This document shows, piece by piece, positions 51,158 to 60,780 of a DNA stretch of 64,000 bases (position 1 is its first letter; every line of letters begins with the position of its first letter). Origin of the DNA: Chionoecetes opilio. Taxonomy: Eukaryota; Arthropoda; Malacostraca; Decapoda; Majidae. The stretch covers positions 451,697-515,696 of the forward strand of contig JACEEZ010023407.1 in NCBI GenBank assembly GCA_016584305.1, given 5' to 3'. The notes beneath the pieces were generated by a model. The model was not told the DNA's origin and did not search any database. It was given only the letters and a program-made list of their open reading frames with translations. A program made the translations under genes and the position numbers.

Positions 51158-53898
51158 CTAAGAGTAACGTGGGGCGGGATCGGGGTCATCACGCAAGGCC
51201 CTCTGGCTCCTGGGGAACCACCCGTGGGAACGATCCGGGGCCGCGTCGCTGAGTTCCTGCAGGACCAGAAACTGCTCCCAGTCTTCCTCCTGCATCCGGA
51301 GCCACACTTGTGAGGCCATGTGATGCAGGCGGACATTGATGGCTGGGAGGTCGACGGACTCGTGTAGCGACTCCATTGTCACGAAGTCGTCCCACCTGTG
51401 GTTCACCACGAACCTGAGAGCAGCGTTCTGCACCCGTTGCAGCTTACTGATTGCTGTCCTGCTCAGGGCGTGCAGCTGTATCGGGGGGTAGGTGAGGACA
51501 GGGAGGACCAGCGCCTTGACGAGGTGGAGCTTCAGCCCAGCGTCGAGGTCCCGGAAACGGTAGAGGGTGAACAGAGCGGACTTTGCGCGCCGTACTCGTG
51601 ACGCCACGTGCGACACGTACCCTCGCGATGATACTTGCAGGCCGAGGACGGTGCCGCTGGCCTGGAAGTCCACCACTCTACCGTCCACCATTAGCGGTGG
51701 GGGGTTCTGGGTCGCCATCGGGATGACGCTGAACTTGGCGAGGTTGGTCTTTATCCTCCACTCCTCCTCGAAGGCGCTGATCCTGGCTACCTCTCTCTCA
51801 GTGCGGGCGTTGAGCATGGCGCTGTATCGTCCCGGATGGAAAACGACCTGGGACACATCGTCGGCGTACAGGACATTCATGCCCGCCACCGACGACGGGC
51901 AGTCACTGGTGTACAGGACATACAGGGTTGGGGAGAGAACACTACCCTGCGGTACTCCTGTCTCCAGTGGGAAGGGGGGGCCAACCTGGGTGCCGACCTT
52001 GATTCTGGCCGTCCGATCCTCCAGGAAATCGCAGAGTAAACGCTCGACCGGGCCCGGGAGCCCAAGGTGAAGCAGCTTGTACTTGAGTCCAAGGTGCCAC
52101 ACCTTATCGAACGCCTTGCTGACATCCCGGAGGACCAGGTTGCACCTGTAGCCGGAGGCGTGGTGGATGGCGAGGGCCTCCGTGGCCACCGCGATGGCGT
52201 GAGTGGTGCCCCTTCCACGGCGAAACCCGTACTGCGCGTCGTTGTACAGGTCGTTTTCCTCCAGGTAGTTGCGGAGCCTCCCAGCGATGACTCTCTCAAA
52301 CAGCTTTCCCGGAACCTCCAGGAGGGAGATGGGGCGATAGCTGTCTGGGTGGGTCGGTGCCTTCCCAGACTTGATCAACATCCTCATCTCCGCTTCCTTG
52401 AAGCGTTCCGGGAAGTAACCAGCCGAGAGAGCCGCGTTCAGGATGTCCCGCAACCGATCCATCGCCCGCTCTGGGATGTGAGAGAGAATAACTTTGTTAA
52501 TACCGCTGACGCCCGGGCAGGTACTCTTGCTGTGCCTCAGGATCCCCCGAAGCTCCCCTGAAGAGATCAGGGAGTCGAGCTCCGAGGTGCCCCTTATCCT
52601 CGTCGTGTCCGCCGACTCATAAGGAGTCGACCTACGTAGATTTTCAGTCATATTATCCAGCACAATGTCATTGTCGTCGTCGTCAAAGTCATCCCGGTAC
52701 AGTCTCCCAAACAGAGGTGTGCAGCCGGGCTTTGTCAACGTCGGAGTGGTGTTTTAGTCCGTTGGTGTCTACTAAATATGTGTCTTTGTTAGTCGCGCGT
52801 CCAGAAAATCTCTTTACTGCTCGCCAAAAAACTTTTGGGTCCCTGTGTGAAGCCGACAGTCTGGCTAGAGCACTACCCCAGGACTGCCGGGATTCAACAC
52901 GTCTGGCGTCCTGTAGTGTTAAGCGTAAATGAATGTAACGTCTGTAATTGTCATAAGTCCAACCTGCTCTTCCGGCCTGGGCCCGAAGAGCCTGGAACTG
53001 TATACGTGTCATCTGTGTCAGTCTGGAGGGTGGGTGTACAGTATGCTGGCGTCTTGTGAGCAGTCTTGGGTATGTGTCTGTCAGCAGCAAGTTTGACTGT
53101 GGACATCCACGAGTCACGTGCCGCGTCAATATCGTCCAAAGTCGCCCGGGATACGTCAGGTAGGTCGGCCATTTGCAGTGACTCGTCCCCGTCAAAAGCG
53201 TCCCAGTCAGTTCTGTTGAAGGCGAAGGATTTAGGAACAGGTATGGGAATGGGGGAAGTGGATATGTCGAGTATAATGGGAATATGATCGCTGGTGGTTA
53301 AGGGGCCTGGCGTGATAGAATGATATAAGAAATTAGCGGCATTAGAAAGAACAATGTCAGGAGAAGTAGCAGAAAGAGGGCCGTAGTAAGTGGGAAAATG
53401 TGGACCAAGGTGATTGGCTGTCTGACGTCTGAGGTAGGCCACGAGCTCACGACCGTTTTGATTGGTCGATCTGTAGCCTAGGGTCGGGTGTCTGGCGTTC
53501 AGATCCTCAGTAATGAAAACTGGGGATCGTCGTCTTAACAGTCGCAAGAAGTCAGGGTGAGGAAGGAAGGGACGTCTGGGGGGAAGGTATGAGGTGGCGA
53601 TGAAGACAGGTCCGTCAGATGTGTCTATCTCAATTGCGAGGGTCTCGGACAAAAAATCATCCTCGACCCTGCACTGTAGCGAGCCCCTGACCGCTATGGC
53701 GACCCCATCCATGGGCTCGCCGCTGAGATTTTGTTGATAAGTCCTGTACCCTGGAATTTTCAGTCTAGTCTCGTCATTCAGTCCGTGTCCGTTGATCAGG
53801 ATGATGTCTGGGTCGTATTGTCGGTAGCAGTTACTCAGGTCAAAGCGTCGTGTGGTCCAATGAAGTACATTGTGCTGGATTACTCGTAGACGAGTCAC
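51158..53898 (-). pseudogene. LINE 2 ORF2: endonuclease-reverse transcriptase, two frameshifts
   Basis: Start MTRLRVIQHNVLHWTTRRF. EN: INGHGLND, VFIATSYLPPRRP, TEDLNARHP (usual GDLNARH, here with E for G), TTSDHIP. The frame shifts near 53040 into RIQFQALRAQAGRAGWTYDN and FWRAVKRFSGR, and again near 52720 into the RT frame. RT: CPGVSGINKVILSHIP, SYRPISLLEVPGKLFE, QYGFRRGRGTTHA, DVSKAFDKVWH, GVPQGSVLSPTLY, catalytic YADD, then KSALFTLYRFRDL and LRFVVNHRWDDF to the stop at 51158. All catalytic residues remain; only two indels inactivate it. Confidence 0.9.
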
Positions 53899-53950
53899 TT
53901 CCTGTTTCTATTTCTTCCACCTCTCCGGTAACCACTAGCTGCGACCTGCC

Positions 53951-55219
53951 TCACAGCGGCGGGGGGGGGGTGGGGGTGTCCCCACACGTATGAGTGTTGG
54001 CTGCGTCACTAACCGACCCACCCTTGTTGATTTCATGCAGGGCCTCCTCCTCGGAGCCCGCCGGAGCGAGCTCCGCTGGCGACGCTGCTCGGCTTAGGGT
54101 CCCTTCCATGGAGCCAGCCGGGGCGAGCTCCGCGGGCGACGCTGCTCGGCTTAGGGTCCCTTCCACGGAGCCAGCCGGGGCAAGCTCCACGGCCGGCGCT
54201 GATTGGCTGGCGTCCCCCTCGTGACTGACAGAAAGCACATCAACGTTCGAGGTAGTGGTGGTGGCTGTGGCCTGTGATGTATTTGAGGCCTCGTCACCAG
54301 CTTCCTCCCCAGGGGCGGGATCAACGGGGTCGACCTGTGTCGGGGCGGTGACCACTGATATGCGTGGGGTGGAGGGTAAGGGTGAGGCCACGTGTTCCAC
54401 GGGAACAGGTACCTGGCGCGTTGGTGAGGACATGGCGACAGGGGTCAAACCACATCCACCAGTAATTTTTTGAATTATTCGCTCCGAAGGGGGGTTGGGA
54501 GGCAGTTTAACATTAGGGAGACCATTCAGGGCGAGGCACTCCGCTAATGTCTCCTGGAATGTGCCGGGGTTCACGCTGTTCATGAAGTGGGCCTGCATCA
54601 AGCAGATTAGACCCGTCGTGCTGAAGTCTGGTGTTGGTAGTGTAGGTTGAGCGTTGGTGGGTGGGGTTGCTGCCTGCGCGTACGAAGGGGCGGCCCCACG
54701 GCCTCCCTCTTGTCGCAGCCGTGCCTCCTTAGCCCTGAGAGCTGGTTTCCGGACCTCGCAACGCATGGCCCTGCAGCTGTGGTTCTTCCCGGAGTTAATG
54801 CATAGTTTCTCTGTGGCCTCGCACCTATTGAATCTGTGATCCCGGCTAGCACACTCTGAGCAGGCGAGGTAGTCTTGAGGCTTGTCACACAGGCTGGTGA
54901 TGTGCGTTTCGATGGCGTGGCATCTGTCACAAGCAATGAGGGGTGTGTATGTCTCCACACGTATCTGGCCAGGCGGGATTGACATACTGAACACCCGAAT
55001 CCCAGACTCGGCTGCTTTACTCGCCATGCTACTGGCTTCAAATGTTATTTTCAGGGTGTTGGACCTCGGGAACTTGAACACTTCCTGGATCTTGGCCCAG
55101 TCGTGAACCCGTTCCACCTCGGCCTTGACGGTCTCCGGCTGCTTTGAACAGATGAGGTCGTCCAGCCGGAAGCAAATGACCGTCCGTTTTGACCGCAGCT
55201 CTGGGGGCATGATGGGCAT
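53951..55219 (-). CDS. LINE 2 ORF1: gag-like nucleic-acid-binding protein
   Basis: 422 residues from the first ATG, but similarity-style sequence (DKVIVLTQTDQDADAIF) runs upstream to about 55310, so the true start is probably lost. Contains RTVICFRLDDLI and SNTLKITFEASSMA (RRM-like region), then cysteine/histidine clusters CDRCHAIETH, CSECASRDHRFNRC and a third with one cysteine replaced (CINSGKNHSC). The C-terminal part has a tandem ELAPAGS-EGTLSRAASPA repeat (three copies of about 20 residues, 54040-54190). Likely the RNA-binding partner of ORF2. Confidence 0.8.
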   Translation of the reverse strand: MPIMPPELRSKRTVICFRLDDLICSKQPETVKAEVERVHDWAKIQEVFKFPRSNTLKITFEASSMASKAAESGIRVFSMSIPPGQIRVETYTPLIACDRCHAIETHITSLCDKPQDYLACSECASRDHRFNRCEATEKLCINSGKNHSCRAMRCEVRKPALRAKEARLRQEGGRGAAPSYAQAATPPTNAQPTLPTPDFSTTGLICLMQAHFMNSVNPGTFQETLAECLALNGLPNVKLPPNPPSERIIQKITGGCGLTPVAMSSPTRQVPVPVEHVASPLPSTPRISVVTAPTQVDPVDPAPGEEAGDEASNTSQATATTTTSNVDVLSVSHEGDASQSAPAVELAPAGSVEGTLSRAASPAELAPAGSMEGTLSRAASPAELAPAGSEEEALHEINKGGSVSDAANTHTCGDTPTPPPPL

Positions 55220-55339
55220 GAAGCCCGCATCCTGAAGGAGCTGAAGTTTCTCCGGTTGGAAGATTGCGTCCGCATCCTGGTCCGTTTGGGTGAGGACGAT
55301 GACCTTGTCCTTTGCCGGGATCAGGTTGGTATGATTAAG

Positions 55340-56040
55340 ATGAATCAGAATCAGAATATAAAAAGAGAAAGCAGGAGATGGGGAAGTGGGGACAGGGAGA
55401 AGAATAGATGGGTGAGAGAAAGGAGGCTAGTAAGAGAAAAAGTCTCCGGGGCTTGACCCAGGTGCTGTATGTGTTTGTATGTTGTTGTTGTGAGTCGATC
55501 TCGACCTAACGACACGCTTTCCCATCTCGCACGAGCAAACAGAAACCACTCTGGGACGGCTTGGCAGGACATGGGCCTCGGAAGATGGTGCCCCGGACAC
55601 ACCCAAGACAACCCCGCGCCCACCCCCGCCGCCCACCGCAGGGTTCTTCAGTTTTGATTTTTTGTTTTGATCTTCTTGTTCTTCTCTTTCTTTCTTCAGG
55701 CTTGACTTGTTTTCTTCGTTCTTCTTGCTTCTGCTCTTCTTTCTTCTTATCTTGTTTTTGTTTTTTGTTGCTTGTCTTGATTTGGGTTAGTTTTTGCTTT
55801 TTCTGTCACTGCCATGTACGCGCGCACACCCCCAAACGCCACGGCACCCCGCACGGGCGGCTGGCATCATTCTCCACCTCATCTCCCGCGTCCAACATAT
55901 ACCACAAGGAGGAAGGAATATGTGAAAAATTTAGTGAAAGAAGTCTGAGATTAAAAGTGTTTTTTTGTTTTGTTTTATTTTTACCAAAAATTGGACAGGG
56001 GAAGAAGGACTCCGTAGAGCGGAGGGACCTACAGTTTTTC
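55340..56040. other. Intergenic DNA, no gene recognised
   Basis: Contains a T-rich CTTCTTC stretch (55655-55800). The open frames here have no recognisable domain. Confidence 0.4.
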
Positions 56041-56380
56041 GTGGGATCCGAACCACGGATAGAGAGGGGAAGGCGAGCGGAACGGAGTGGATTGTAAGAG
56101 TATAAAGTTTTGCAGCAGCGTAAAAAAAGGGTAAGATTACCTCCGTATAGCAGAGGGGTCATTGGATTTAATGTGGCCTCGTCCGAACCACGGTAGGATA
56201 GTAGCAGTGAGTTAGAGGAGGGGGAGGGGGGGGGGGTGGAACGGAGTGGATTGTAGGAGTAAAAAGTTTTGTAGCAGCATAAAAGGGGGAACAGAATACC
56301 TCCGTAAAGCGAAGGGGTCATTGGAATTAGTGTGGCCTCGTCCGAACCACGGAAGGATAGTGAGAGTAGCTGAGAAGGAC
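56040..56380 (+). repeat. 161-bp tandem repeat, two full units and a partial
   Basis: GGAACGGAGTGGATTGTA occurs at about 56077 and 56238; CCTCCGTA-AGC-AGGGGTCATTGG and GTGGCCTCGTCCGAACCACG recur in order. A partial unit precedes them (GGGATCCGAACCACGGATAG at 56043). It could be 5' promoter monomers of a retroelement, but the coding part is not seen beside it. Confidence 0.65.
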
Positions 56381-56965
56381 AGCGAAGAGACTTACGACCG
56401 AATTGCAACCCCACCGACCGACAAAAGTTTACAACCCGACGGACGATCCGAAAGACAACCAGTCTTCATCCCCGCTGTGTGTGGTGGTGTAACCAGGTCT
56501 GCTCCCCCGCGGGTGTGGAGGCCGTCGGTGATGACGCAAGGGTCCGGGTCTCGAACTTTAACAAGATGCCTTGCGCCGCCATCAGTCTTGGCTTTCCTGT
56601 GAGACTCGCACGGAGGGAGGACAGATGGTTAGAGAGTGTGGTTAGGGGGGGGATCCTTGCGGAAGACGGGCCGTCGGCGGCTGCGGTCACGGTCATTTAG
56701 CCGTGGCCACCCATGGCCTGTCAATCTTGGCCCGCCTGGAAGGAAAACCCTCCGGACCCTGAACCGTTGGAAGAGGTGCAGGGCGTTGCACGCAGCACCA
56801 GCATTATAAAAAAAAATACTTTTAAAAACAAAAAATATGAATACAAAGCTATAAGACAATAAGTGAGAAAAAACCGCCGGGACCGACTGCGTGCCTCGCC
56901 CTGAGGAAGCCTGTTGGAAGAGTGTGGTTATTTAAGGACAGGAAAAGGATAAGGTCGTGGCTGAG
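56381..56965. other. GC-rich then AT-rich DNA, no gene recognised
   Basis: The open frame 56479-56700 (plus) has no recognised domain. Nothing else is seen. Confidence 0.35.
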
Positions 56966-57236
56966 GTTCTTGTTTTTGTAATAAATTTGTAGTTTTATTC
57001 TCCTCTCTTGGTCTGCAGGTTTCACGTTACGGTGGACGATTTGTGATATTATTCTTTCTTCTTCCTGGTGAGCGGTGGAGAAGAAAGCCCGGTAGAAGAT
57101 AGTTATGTCTTGGGCTTTCTTCTCCACCGCTCACCAGGAAGAAGAAAGAATAATATCACAAATCGTCCACCGTAACGTGAAACCTGCAGACCAAGAGAGG
57201 AGAATAAAACTACAAATTTATTACAAAAACAAGAAC
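56966..57236. repeat. Perfect 125-bp inverted repeat with 21-bp spacer
   Basis: 56966-57090 and 57112-57236 are exact complements by eye (from GGGCTTTCTTCTCCACCGCT outwards to AAAAACAAGAAC). The right arm is the start of the Penelope-like fragment; the left arm is the same sequence flipped. Confidence 0.9.
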
Positions 57237-57765
57237 ACCAGCAACCTCCTTCTCCGTAACAGCCCAAGCCAGACGAAGGAGACAAAACAAAAGTCCCATG
57301 TCGTATATAGGATCACATGCAAAAGAGGAAACTGTGAAGTCCTCCCCTCATCCTACATCGGCATGACGACAACGAAGCTGTCCAGACGTCTTACTTGCCA
57401 CCTAACTTCCGGAGCCCCAAAAAGTCACCTATTAGAACAACATGGCATCATCATAACAAGAAATTTTCTAGAAGAAAATACAGAATTGGTTGACATGTGT
57501 GCAGATGTGCGGCGACTTCCCATCCTAGAAGCACTGTACATAAAAGAGATCAATCCCAAGCTTAACGTACAGGCAAACGACCTACAAGCTCTACCCAGCA
57601 TGAAAAGAACAAAAGCAAATAACAGCCTACTCACAGAAAAGCCAAGCGAAGACCAAACAACCAATCAGCGTCTCCCACTCAAGAAGACGAGAAGCAAAAA
57701 TTATCTACCAATCAACGACGCCGCTAATAGGCTGCGTGGCAGGCAGACCGGCTATAAATAGCGCT
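57112..57765 (+). mobile_element. 5'-truncated Penelope-like element: GIY-YIG endonuclease end
   Basis: The ORF starting MSWAFFSTAH (57105) enters element sequence at 57112: RIKLQIYYKNKNTSNLLLRN, SHVVYRITCKRGNCEV, SYIGMTTTKLSRRLTCHLTS, ILEALYIKEINPKLNVQAND, stop at 57759-57761. VYRITC with YIGMTT...LSRRL is the GIY-YIG-type nuclease at the C-terminus of Penelope-like polyproteins; the reverse transcriptase is missing. The fragment is open and undamaged over about 215 codons. Its truncated head is duplicated in reverse just upstream. Confidence 0.85.
57753..57761 (+). promoter_or_regulatory. TATA-like box overlapping the element stop codon
   Basis: TATAAATAG: the last three bases are the stop codon of the Penelope-like frame. 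It could serve a promoter read into the following sequence or, in a tandem element, into the next copy. Motif match only. Confidence 0.35.
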
Positions 57766-58300
57766 TCACCTCGCTACTAATTACAGAGGAAGACAGCAGT
57801 CGCCGCGCAAGGAGCTGCTGGTGGGATAACACGCCAACCCCCGTGGCAGCGGGCCATGCATGCCCCCCCACGGTTCCTCTTCCCACCTCCTTCCCCGCCG
57901 CGCAGCCCATAAGTGCTGCGCCCCCTCCCATTGTCCCTCGACTTTCACCTATGGGCATTGTCCCTCGACTTACACCTATGGGCCGCCATCAGGCGAAGGG
58001 CCCATGTCACCTGTAAACACAGGTGACGATCTACAACAACAAGCATCTTAATCCGATCCACTTGTAGCCCAGCTTCCAGCCCAGCAACACCTCTCCTCAG
58101 CTCTCTCCAGCCATCCAACACCGCTCACCAACCAGCCAATCAGCGCTCAAGCTGCCAGCCAGGCTGCTCGCTGCTCGCACTCAGCGCTGAGGCCCGCTCT
58201 CAAGCTGACGCCTTGCTGCTCGGGATAGCGTGTACCGGGGACCTCCTCCTTGAAGTTGAGATCCCGCCCGCTTCCCCCGCCACCTTTAATTGTGACGCCC
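57766..58300. other. GC-rich DNA after the Penelope-like end
   Basis: May include the element 3' end (GAGGAAGACAGCAGTCGCC near 57786). Short direct repeat CATTGTCCCTCGACTT-ACCTATGGG at 57930-57983. No gene. Confidence 0.4.
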
Positions 58301-58307
58301 CGTCACT

Positions 58308-58432
58308 GTTTTAGACACAGCCACCACCACCATGTGGCCTTCAACAGAGTTTTAGACACAGTCACCACCACCTTGTGGCTTTCAACAGAGTTTTAGACAC
58401 AGCCACCACCACCTTGTGGCTTTCAACAGATT
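58308..58432. repeat. 44-bp tandem repeat, three units
   Basis: GTTTTAGACACAGCCACCAC ... TTGTGGCTTTCAACAGA is repeated three times, just before a T-rich run and the LINE 3 leader. Confidence 0.85.
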
Positions 58433-58975
58433 TTTTTTCTTTTTCTGCATACGATTTTGACCCTAAAAGGTCGATTCATACTCCAGTACGGGATCGGATT
58501 GGAAGTTAACCCCCTTTCCTGCGGAGTTTTGGATCGATTAATTTTAGGACTGATGGTTTGAGCAGGCTTTTTCTCCTACTTATTTGTTTTAACCCTTTAT
58601 CGCTCTGGTGGAAGACTTCTCGGAACATGAGAAGCCCGTGTCCGGTCTGAAACCCCTCGTGGAGGCAGCACCTCGGCTAGTGCGTGTTTGTGCTGTTTCT
58701 GCGGGGTCGGGGCAGCCTGCGATGCGCTGAGGAACCCATGATCGTGCGGTCCACCTCAGTTGCGGGGCCAGGTAAAGGCAAACACTTTTTTTTTTTAGCA
58801 GCTCTTCTATAGCTGCTCCAAGGAAAACACCGCTGCATTTGTGCAGAACTGATAGGGATAGACGAGACCTTCACGGGGCAAGGGAGGGGGTGACTACGAC
58901 GCTTTTTAGAAAGTGGGTTGCCAGCATCAACTCATCCCTTGTAGGTAGACATTTATTTAGGAAGTTTTTTGGAGG

Positions 58976-60780
58976 ATGGGGAGGAAAAAACCCCAAGCGA
59001 AGTGCCGGAAATTGACGCCCTCAACTGAGCATCCAGTTCCTAGGATGCAAAGGTTCCCGAGCAAGGAACGTGTGAAACGCCAACATGAGAAGGATAGCGA
59101 CGATGGGACTTTAGGAGCGACTGCAGAACCACCTGCAAAGATGAGACCTGAAGAGGTAACAGATGACGAGGAAGAAGCTGAGACTGTAAACATCGAGAAG
59201 GAAGACAAGACGTCTGCTTCCTGCTCACCTGACGAGGAAGAAGCTGTGACTGTAAACATCGAGAAGGAAGACAAGACTTCTGCTTCCTGCTCACCTGCTG
59301 AAGAAATGGACGAGACACAGGCTCAGGCAATAGATGACAACCAGTCTGAAGGATTCGAACTCTCACGTCGTCAACGCCTCAGGGACATGAAACGCACCAC
59401 TACCGAGACAACTCTATCATCATCTTTAAACCACGCTCCCACCTACAACCAGACGAACATGCCACCGAAGATACTTATCCCATGTGCGGAAGGCTTCGAT
59501 TCAGCCTTACACTTAGCAGAGGCCATAGACCAGATGATCGAGTTAGAGGAGAAACTGGCCATGAAATTCCTAGCTTCCGGTCAGGTACTCGTCACGCCAC
59601 CCAACCGATAGCCGAGTTTTTGCTGAACCTAAAGGAGGTGGACCACAAACCAGTACAGCTACGAGCAGCAACCAGCGACACAACCAAGGGCATCCTACTA
59701 GGCTACCCGATACTTATGCCCCTCCATCCAGTGAAAAATCACCCAAATGTGATCGCAGTAGAAAGGTGCATAACGAGCACGGGGGAAAGAACACGGCAGT
59801 TAGCCATCACCATGAGTGGTCCTCTTCCAGGACTTCTAAGGCTAGACAAATGGGGCATCTTTTACACCCGCCCCTACAGTCGAGAACCTCTGAGATGTTT
59901 CAACTGCCAACGCTACGGACATCACAAGGCAAATTGTACACTACCACCGAAATGCGGGGTATGCGCCGGCACCCACAACACAGATCTCTGTATCCAGAAA
60001 CACAAAGATGGAGAAGCAACTACTGCGAAATGCCCAAATTGCTACGGCAACCATCACGCCTGGAACAGAAGTTGCCCGATGAGACGGGAATTGGTGGACA
60101 CCCAGAAAGAGAGCCAGCGAAAATGGGTGATAAATCACAGGCCAGCACTAGCGACAAGCGTGAAATGGGGTGGCGGAGGAGTTGCACTAGCAGCATCCTC
60201 CACATGGGGGAACCAGGCACCATCTCGCGCAACACAGTACCCAGCCAGACCGTGCAACAACAACAACAACAACGAGAGCGAGTTTCCAGCCTTGGGCAAA
60301 GGAGCTCGTCCACGCACGGGGAACAAGCCGCAGCAACGCCTGGAAACTCCGTTACCCAGAGCCCAGCAGCCTACACCGCCGGCACCCATTCCGCAGCCAA
60401 CAGCCACTCCCCCACAGACGGAAATAGAAGACAAAGTTGCCCTCACCAAGAACGAGTTCAAGAATCTGTTAACAACTTTCGCTTCAGCTCTTGTCAACAT
60501 GCTAAAACAACAACCGATGCCAGAAGAGAAACTAACGGAGAGTCTGACGAAGCTGGCAGACAACGTCCTCGAAACAACACTGGCAACGAGGAAGACACAG
60601 AAGGCACAGCTTTCAGACTCCCTACCACAGCAAACACTCCGTCAGGAAACCGTCCGGGCTCACCCCACTCCAGCCTCAGCCAACATCGAGGCAATGCACA
60701 AATATCATGCCAAGCAAGCCATAAACTCCAGATCGTCCAGTGGAACATTAATGGAATCCTTAATAAACACAATCAGTTAA
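58976..60780 (+). pseudogene. LINE 3 ORF1: three-knuckle gag-like protein, one frameshift
   Basis: Frame one starts MGRKKPQAKCRKLTPSTEHP at 58976 and ends near 59611. A one-base loss near 59600 moves into a second frame: IAEFLLNLKEVDHKP, PLPGLLRLDKWGIFYTRPYS, then zinc knuckles CFNCQRYGHHKANC, CGVCAGTHNTDLC and CPNCYGNHHAWNRSCP, a proline/glutamine-rich middle, and the stop at 60778-60780. The acidic N-terminus has an exact-frame duplication of 22 residues (TVNIEKEDKTSASCSP..., period 66 bp from 59182). The protein would coat LINE RNA. About 600 residues in sum. Confidence 0.85.

Larger units (their letters stand above)
50653..55335 (-). mobile_element. LINE 2 (jockey/I group), two ORFs, AAACTTC tail
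   Basis: ORF1 (about 55310-53951), endonuclease and reverse transcriptase (53898-51158), then a 3' UTR of about 500 bp containing a T-rich stretch. It ends with AATAAA and three ACTTCAA units rather than a long poly-A. Upstream of about 55335 the ORF1 frame has no ATG and low-complexity sequence starts, so the 5' end is probably truncated. Confidence 0.88.

Noticed and set aside
55561..56097. 178-codon ORF with Phe/Leu/Cys-rich stretch
   Set aside because: The stretch translates a TTCTTCTT/TCTTGTT low-complexity run; no domain.
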